From NCBI GenBank assembly GCA_021779695.1, contig JAJYAE010000012.1, positions 1 through 30,470 on the forward strand: DNA of 30,470 nucleotides. The letters run 5' to 3'. Under the pieces are notes generated by a model. That model was not told where the DNA came from, searched no databases, and worked only from the letters and a program-made list of their open reading frames with translations. This DNA comes from Acidobacteriota bacterium (lineage in GTDB: Bacteria > Acidobacteriota > Terriglobia > Terriglobales > Acidobacteriaceae). Positions 26,084 to 30,470 of this stretch are shown piece after piece. A program made the position numbers and the translations under genes. How positions within the stretch are numbered: position 1 is the stretch's first letter; each line of letters begins with the position of its first letter.

Positions 26084-27246
26084 CCCGCCCTCAGCTCCGT
26101 TTTACTCTGGCGCAAGCCCGCAGTAGCCGTCAATAACGATGCTGCGGGCACCCGGGTCCGCGCGGCAATGCGGCCCAGCAACCCCGGCCACAGCCGTGCA
26201 ACCTGCGCCGCCATTGGCGCTTGCACCATCACACGCGAAATCGCGGTCGCCAGCCGCACCGAGTTTTGAAACTGCGTGCGCATCGCCAGTGCAAACTCAG
26301 CCGCACTCCTGCCGCGCTCATACATTTCCGCCGCCAACAGGCCGCTATGCAACGCCATCGACATGCCATCGCCTGAAAACGACGGAATCACCGCGGCCTG
26401 GTCGCCCAGCCGCCACAATCCGTCTTGCGCATTCCACGGCAGCAGTCCATACGGAATCGACGAGATCGCAAGCGGCTTGGCCAGCAATGGCGCGGCTCCT
26501 TCGAGCCGCTCCGCTAAAGGTCGTGACGCTTCGCGCAGATGCTCCAGCAGCGCACCCCACGTCTCGTTGCAGCGCGCGAGCTGCTCGCGCGTGACCACCA
26601 GGCAGAGATTCGCCTGCCCACCCTCCACCATCTGCAAGCCCGCATAGCCGCCGCGGAACAGGAAGAGCTCAACCCAGCCATTCAGCGACTGCGTCTGCAC
26701 GTCTGCAAGACGAAAGTACATCTTGAAGCCAACGAGGTTGTTCTGCCTTCCCGCGGGCCTTCGATAGCCCTTCACATCGTGCTTCCCTGTAGCAAGGAAT
26801 GCTGTCCGTCCTCCATGCACCACACCGCCAGAAACACGCGCCTGCCAGCTATTGCTCGCTCGCGTCAGAGCCTCCACGCGTTTGCCACGATGCACGGTGA
26901 CCCCTTCGTCAGCTGCAAGTGCCAGCAGCGCCTCGTCGAGAGCACGCCGCGTCAGCGAAAGCGCGGGAAAGGGTAACTCGCACTTCGCAATCACCCGGCG
27001 TCCATGCAGGCGTACCGCGTGAATTACAACGGCGCCGAGCGAACGGGGTGACAGGCCCAGCGATTCAAGATATCCAACTGCTTCATGGCTGAGAAACTCG
27101 CCGCATACCTTGTCGTGCGCAGTCGCGCACTGCTCGAGCAGCGTTACGGCGCGTCCCCGGCGCGCCAGCGCGATGCCCAGCGCCGCGCCCGCCGGCCCTC
27201 CGCCCACAATGAGCGCCTCAGCCTTCTGCATTGGCTCCCAGCTCAT
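26080..27246 (-). CDS. FAD-dependent oxidoreductase, geranylgeranyl reductase-like
   Basis: This is a flavoprotein of about 388 residues in the FAD-binding PF01494/geranylgeranyl reductase group. The dinucleotide motif GGGPAGAALGIALARRG lies at about 15-31, with CGEFLSHEAVGYLESLGL next (the family's substrate-side segment) and the second FAD motif GDQAAVIPSFSGDGMSMALHSG near 290-311. Members reduce isoprenoid double bonds or hydroxylate/oxidise aromatic rings. Here, directly after a type III PKS and a methyltransferase, tailoring of the polyketide product is likely. The reading frame extends upstream to 27354 inside the methyltransferase gene; ATG 27246 is chosen because it forms an ATGA overlap with the methyltransferase stop. 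ATG 27231 (MQKAEALIVGG), preceded by GGGAG, is an alternative. No signal peptide is present. Confidence 0.85.
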   Translation of the reverse strand: MSWEPMQKAEALIVGGGPAGAALGIALARRGRAVTLLEQCATAHDKVCGEFLSHEAVGYLESLGLSPRSLGAVVIHAVRLHGRRVIAKCELPFPALSLTRRALDEALLALAADEGVTVHRGKRVEALTRASNSWQARVSGGVVHGGRTAFLATGKHDVKGYRRPAGRQNNLVGFKMYFRLADVQTQSLNGWVELFLFRGGYAGLQMVEGGQANLCLVVTREQLARCNETWGALLEHLREASRPLAERLEGAAPLLAKPLAISSIPYGLLPWNAQDGLWRLGDQAAVIPSFSGDGMSMALHSGLLAAEMYERGRSAAEFALAMRTQFQNSVRLATAISRVMVQAPMAAQVARLWPGLLGRIAARTRVPAASLLTATAGLRQSKTELRAG

Positions 27247-27959
27247 CCCTTCACCCGGCTCACGCACAAGCGTCCCGGCCACGCATCGTAGATGCGAATC
27301 CCATTCTCCATCAACCCCGCTTCGCTCGCATAACGTTCCCAGTCCGCTTCCCAAAATGCCCGTTGAATCGAAACCGGCCCGTCATGCTGCACGAAGCGAT
27401 GCCACCGCATCACGCGCGAAAGCATCGTAAATCCAACATACGATCCACGCGCTCGCTTCAGATCGTTGACAAACCAGCCAAGAGCCGCCGTGCGCTCCAT
27501 CCACGCGAGAAATCGCACGATCTCCGCGTCCTTCAGGTGATGCGCAAGGAGCGAGCTGAGGACAACATCGATCCCGTGCTCCGGCGCAAACTCAAAGGCC
27601 TCGCCCGTCACCCACTCAATGGCGCTACCGTTGCCGGCGAACTCACGCGCCGCCTGCGCCGCATACGGATTCAGGTCGATTCCAGTCAGTCGCACCGTGA
27701 TTTTCTTCACCCGCGCCCATTGCTCAATCTTCCGCAGCATGTCTCCTGCGCCGCTGCCCACGTCCAGAATATGCAGCGGCCGTTTGTTGTGCCTCACAAT
27801 CTGCTCCAGCCACTGCAGCGTCGGGCGATAGGAGAAGACCACGCGATTCACCTGCATCAGGTCTCGCAGGCAGGCGCGAAATTCTGAATAGCTGCAAGGC
27901 TCATCCATCCACTCGGTCAGCTCTGCCCGCTGCGCAAACGAATGGGAGTCAGGCCACAT
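27243..27959 (-). CDS. class I SAM-dependent methyltransferase of the type III PKS operon
   Basis: This is a 238-residue Rossmann-fold methyltransferase. Motif I is ILDVGSGAGDM (64-74) and the acidic loop after beta-2 is LTGIDLNPYAA. Motif-IV-like sequence appears at HGIDVVLSSLLAHHLKDAEIVRFL. The core resembles UbiE/Coq5-like O- or C-methyltransferases and lacks membrane segments, unlike the membrane methyltransferases known from some type III PKS operons. It probably methylates the PKS product. ATG 27959 overlaps the PKS stop by 11 bp; a second in-frame ATG at 27908 (MDEPCSYSEF) is possible. Its stop overlaps the flavoprotein start. Confidence 0.85.
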   Translation of the reverse strand: MWPDSHSFAQRAELTEWMDEPCSYSEFRACLRDLMQVNRVVFSYRPTLQWLEQIVRHNKRPLHILDVGSGAGDMLRKIEQWARVKKITVRLTGIDLNPYAAQAAREFAGNGSAIEWVTGEAFEFAPEHGIDVVLSSLLAHHLKDAEIVRFLAWMERTAALGWFVNDLKRARGSYVGFTMLSRVMRWHRFVQHDGPVSIQRAFWEADWERYASEAGLMENGIRIYDAWPGRLCVSRVKG

Positions 27960-29010
27960 GGAAGCGCATCATCTCCGCTGTCAGTCCCGGCCCGAAGGAC
28001 ATTGCACATCCAGCCTCGCCAGTGCGCGCCTCGCGCATCATCCGCTCCAGCACAAACATCACTGTTGCGGACGACATGTTGCCGAACGACGCCAGCACCT
28101 CGCGCGACGTACGCAGCGCATCGGGAGCAAGTCCCAGCCCTTCTTCCACCGCATCCAAAATTGACCGCCCTCCAGGATGGATCGCCCACAAACGAATCTC
28201 CCTGCCATTGGCCACTGCGTCGCCGTGCTCGCGCATCGCCTTCGCAATCCGCGCCGGCACGTGGGTCGAGAGAAACATGTCGAAGCCAAGGTCACCCACC
28301 CGCCACGTGATCAGATCGCGCGAGTCTTGAATCTGCATCGCATGAAAACTCTCGAGCGCCAATCCGCCTGGCTCGCTTGTCACCAGGCTCGCCGCACAGC
28401 CGTCTGCGAAGAGCGAAAACGAAATCACTTCACTCAAATCCTGCGTCGGCTGAAAGTGCAGGGTACACAGCTCCAGATTCACCACCAGCACATACGCCTC
28501 CGGCTCCGACCGCACCACATGCCGCGCAACCTTCAGCGCATTCATCGCCGCATAGCAGCCCATGAAGCCCAGCATCGTCCGCTCAGTGGAAGGTGGCAAG
28601 CCCAGATAGTCAAGGATGTCAAAGTCCATGCCCGGGGCATAAAAACCAGTGCAGCACGTCACAATCACATGACGGATGCGGCTCCGCTCTTCTGCGCTCA
28701 GCGCCAGCCGGTCCAGCGCCTTGCGCAGCAGCCCAGGCGCCGACTGCTCAAACACCTTCATGCGCTGTGCCGTCGAAGGAAACCGCCCGCCCGCATAGAA
28801 GGAGAAAGCATCCATTGCCGCGTCGCTCCGCGCAGGCTCATCTGTCAGGCACGAGTAGCGGTGGTGAATCTCAGACTTCGCAGCGATTCGCTGAAAGATG
28901 GAACGCGCCCGCCGGTCTTCCAGCATCTCCGTGGCAAAGGCAATGAATTTCTCGTGGATGTCGTGCTCCGGAACCGCAGTTCCGATACGCCGCAAATATG
29001 CCCCTGCCAT
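27949..29010 (-). CDS. type III polyketide synthase (chalcone/stilbene synthase family)
   Basis: This 353-residue homodimeric ketosynthase would condense malonyl-CoA units onto a starter acyl-CoA. All three catalytic residues are present: Cys152 in GFMGCYAAM, His278 in WAIHPGGRS and Asn311 in FGNMSSATV. The family end signature SFGPGLTAE is also present. The flavonoid-type gatekeeper region is not recognisable, so bacterial long-chain alkylpyrone or alkylresorcinol synthases are better models than plant chalcone synthase. The frame is open to 29091, but ATG 29010 is chosen because GGAGG sits 6 bases upstream and the family sequence begins with AYLRRIGTAVPEHD. It is the first gene of a coupled operon with methyltransferase, flavoprotein and DUF2147 genes. 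A weak promoter (TTGTTG, 15 bases, TAAAGA) lies about 50-80 bases upstream. Confidence 0.93.
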   Translation of the reverse strand: MAGAYLRRIGTAVPEHDIHEKFIAFATEMLEDRRARSIFQRIAAKSEIHHRYSCLTDEPARSDAAMDAFSFYAGGRFPSTAQRMKVFEQSAPGLLRKALDRLALSAEERSRIRHVIVTCCTGFYAPGMDFDILDYLGLPPSTERTMLGFMGCYAAMNALKVARHVVRSEPEAYVLVVNLELCTLHFQPTQDLSEVISFSLFADGCAASLVTSEPGGLALESFHAMQIQDSRDLITWRVGDLGFDMFLSTHVPARIAKAMREHGDAVANGREIRLWAIHPGGRSILDAVEEGLGLAPDALRTSREVLASFGNMSSATVMFVLERMMREARTGEAGCAMSFGPGLTAEMMRFHVA

Positions 29011-29187
29011 CTGGAACCTCCGGGGGAAGCTGTGCGCCTGACTGCCTGATCTCTTTACAGGCGCGACGAGCGCAACAAGCCGGCAATCCACTCAGGGCAG
29101 ATTGCCAGACCTTCAGCCTCCACGAACCCCGCACCCATTGGCAAGGCTTTCTTGCGGCTGCTTTGACCGCACCAAAATGCAGTCGTG

Positions 29188-30470
29188 CTAGGCGTTGATC
29201 GCCATGCCCTCCACGGCGGCGTAGCCGTCCAGCATCGCCTCGGCCAACGTAGGGTGCGCGTGAATCATGAACATCAACTCGTCCACTGTGCCTTCCAGCT
29301 CCATCACTGCGACCGCTTCTGCCACCAGTTCCGTCGCCTGCGGCCCGATGATGTGCACGCCCAGAATCTCGCCGTATTTTGCGTCTGAAACGATCTTCAC
29401 AAAGCCGTCGTGGTTGCCCACAATCGTCGCCTTGGAGTTGCCCGCGAACGGAAACTTGCCCACCTTCACCTCGTAGCCCTTTTCCTTCGCCTGCGCTTCC
29501 GTCAGCCCCACAGACCCAATCTGCGGCTCGGTGTATGTTGCCCCCGGAATGCGGTCGCGCCGCACCGGCTTGAAGCTCCGCCCGGCAATTTTTGACGCGG
29601 CCACGATGCCGCTCATCATCGCCACGTGCGCCAGTTGTGGCAGCCCGGCCACAATGTCGCCAATCGCAAACACTCCCGGCTCTGCCGTCTCCTGCGCTTC
29701 GTTCACCTGGATAAATCCGCGGTCAAGTACAACGCGCGTTTTTTCAAGGCCGACATTCTCTGTGCGCGGCGCGCGGCCCACGGCCACCAGCACCTTCTCG
29801 GCTTCCTTCTCCACTGTCTTGCCGTTGGCTCCGGTCCACGTCACCTTCACGCCCGTCTCTGTCTTCTCAATCTTTTCCACCTTTGCGCCGGTGTTCACGT
29901 CGATGCCGCGCTTCTTGAAGAGCCGCGTCATCTCCTTCGACACGTCCTCATCCTCCACCGGCACCACGCGCGGCAGGAATTCCACAACCGTGATCTCCGC
30001 ACCAAAGCTGCGGAAGATGGAGCTGAACTCCATGCCCACCGCACCCGCGCCAATCACGATGAGCGACTTCGGCGGCTCCGGCAGCGACAGTATCTCGATG
30101 TTCGTCAGAATGCGGTCATCCGGCTTGAGCCCGAAAATTGTCTTCGCTTCCGAGCCCGTTGCCAGAATCACGTGGCGCGCCTTCACCTCCGCCGGTCCGC
30201 CCTCGGCGCCATCGCTCAGCGCCACTGTGTGCACTCCGTCCTTCGCAGGGCCCGTCAGCTGCGCGCTGCCAGAGATCAGCGTCACCTTGTTCTTCTTCAC
30301 CAGGAACTCCAGGCCCTTGGTGTGCTTTGTGACGATGGAGCTTTTGCGGGCCAGCACGGCCGTCCAGTTCAGCGTGCGCCCGTCCACTCCATCGATGCCG
30401 TAGTCCGCCGCGTGCTTCAGGTGGTCCCACAGTTCGGCGTTGAAGAGCAGCGACTTGGTCGGGATGCAGC
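29188..30470 (-). CDS. lpdA: dihydrolipoyl dehydrogenase (E3), N-terminus cut by the window edge
   Basis: This FAD flavoprotein re-oxidises dihydrolipoamide in 2-oxoacid dehydrogenase complexes or the glycine cleavage system, with NAD as acceptor. The frame runs off the right edge: the first complete codons at the edge read CIPTK, the second redox-active cysteine of the family CxxxxC motif, so about 45-55 N-terminal residues including the FAD GxGxxG and the first cysteine lie outside. Within the window are the NAD-binding VIGAGAVGMEFSSIFRSFGA, the FAD motif PGVFAIGDIVAG and the C-terminal active-site HAHPTLAEAM with its His-Glu pair. An internal ATG-like start at 30387 is not the true start. 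It ends 177 bp before the PKS operon on the same strand; no functional link is evident. Confidence 0.94.
   Translation of the reverse strand, partial: CIPTKSLLFNAELWDHLKHAADYGIDGVDGRTLNWTAVLARKSSIVTKHTKGLEFLVKKNKVTLISGSAQLTGPAKDGVHTVALSDGAEGGPAEVKARHVILATGSEAKTIFGLKPDDRILTNIEILSLPEPPKSLIVIGAGAVGMEFSSIFRSFGAEITVVEFLPRVVPVEDEDVSKEMTRLFKKRGIDVNTGAKVEKIEKTETGVKVTWTGANGKTVEKEAEKVLVAVGRAPRTENVGLEKTRVVLDRGFIQVNEAQETAEPGVFAIGDIVAGLPQLAHVAMMSGIVAASKIAGRSFKPVRRDRIPGATYTEPQIGSVGLTEAQAKEKGYEVKVGKFPFAGNSKATIVGNHDGFVKIVSDAKYGEILGVHIIGPQATELVAEAVAVMELEGTVDELMFMIHAHPTLAEAMLDGYAAVEGMAINA

Noticed and set aside
29141..29155. Small palindrome GCAAG-GCTTT-CTTGC after lpdA
   Set aside because: It has only a 5-bp stem and no U tract on the minus strand, too weak to call an lpdA terminator.

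Overview
The window is GC-rich bacterial chromosome with densely packed, often translationally coupled genes. The set of genes (HAD-UbiA fusion, MdtABC-type and NodT-linked RND pumps, short GlgP, type III PKS cluster, secreted clan GH-N hydrolase) and the Ala/Pro-rich protein style suggest a Gram-negative soil bacterium, most likely an Acidobacteriota member (Terriglobia/Acidobacteriaceae). That placement is inference from gene style, not from a marker gene. No rRNA, tRNA, CRISPR array, transposase, integrase or phage gene was seen.

Left part (1-10.3 kb): the possible 3' end of an unknown gene is followed by a short-form alpha-glucan phosphorylase. A strong bidirectional terminator separates it from a converging three-gene minus-strand operon: an MdtA-like adaptor and two RND permeases in the mdtA-mdtB-mdtC arrangement. 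This operon has no outer-membrane channel gene. A HAD-UbiA fusion prenyltransferase gene diverges from it at 10.3 kb.

Middle part (11.8-18.4 kb): after a 461-bp non-coding gap comes a second complete tripartite efflux operon on the plus strand: RND permease, HlyD-type adaptor and NodT-type outer-membrane lipoprotein. The permease lacks the usual TM10 lysine of proton-driven drug pumps. It and the mdtC-position pump carry low-complexity insertions at apparently the same periplasmic site.

Right part (18.4-30.5 kb): a secreted beta-helix glycoside hydrolase with PKD and PA14 domains lies downstream of the cysteine pair cysK-cysE, all on the minus strand. thrS diverges from cysK. Converging on thrS is a minus-strand run: type III polyketide synthase, SAM methyltransferase, geranylgeranyl-reductase-like flavoprotein, a DUF2147 exported protein, and then a transglutaminase-like protein with a possible promoter of its own. 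The first four overlap by 11, 4 and 4 bp and look like one biosynthetic operon, probably making a methylated and redox-tailored alkylpyrone, alkylresorcinol or quinone-type lipid. The window ends inside lpdA (dihydrolipoyl dehydrogenase), cut between its two redox cysteines.

The best candidate for an undescribed system is the coupled PKS-methyltransferase-flavoprotein-DUF2147 operon. The paired insertions in the RND pumps are the second most interesting signal.
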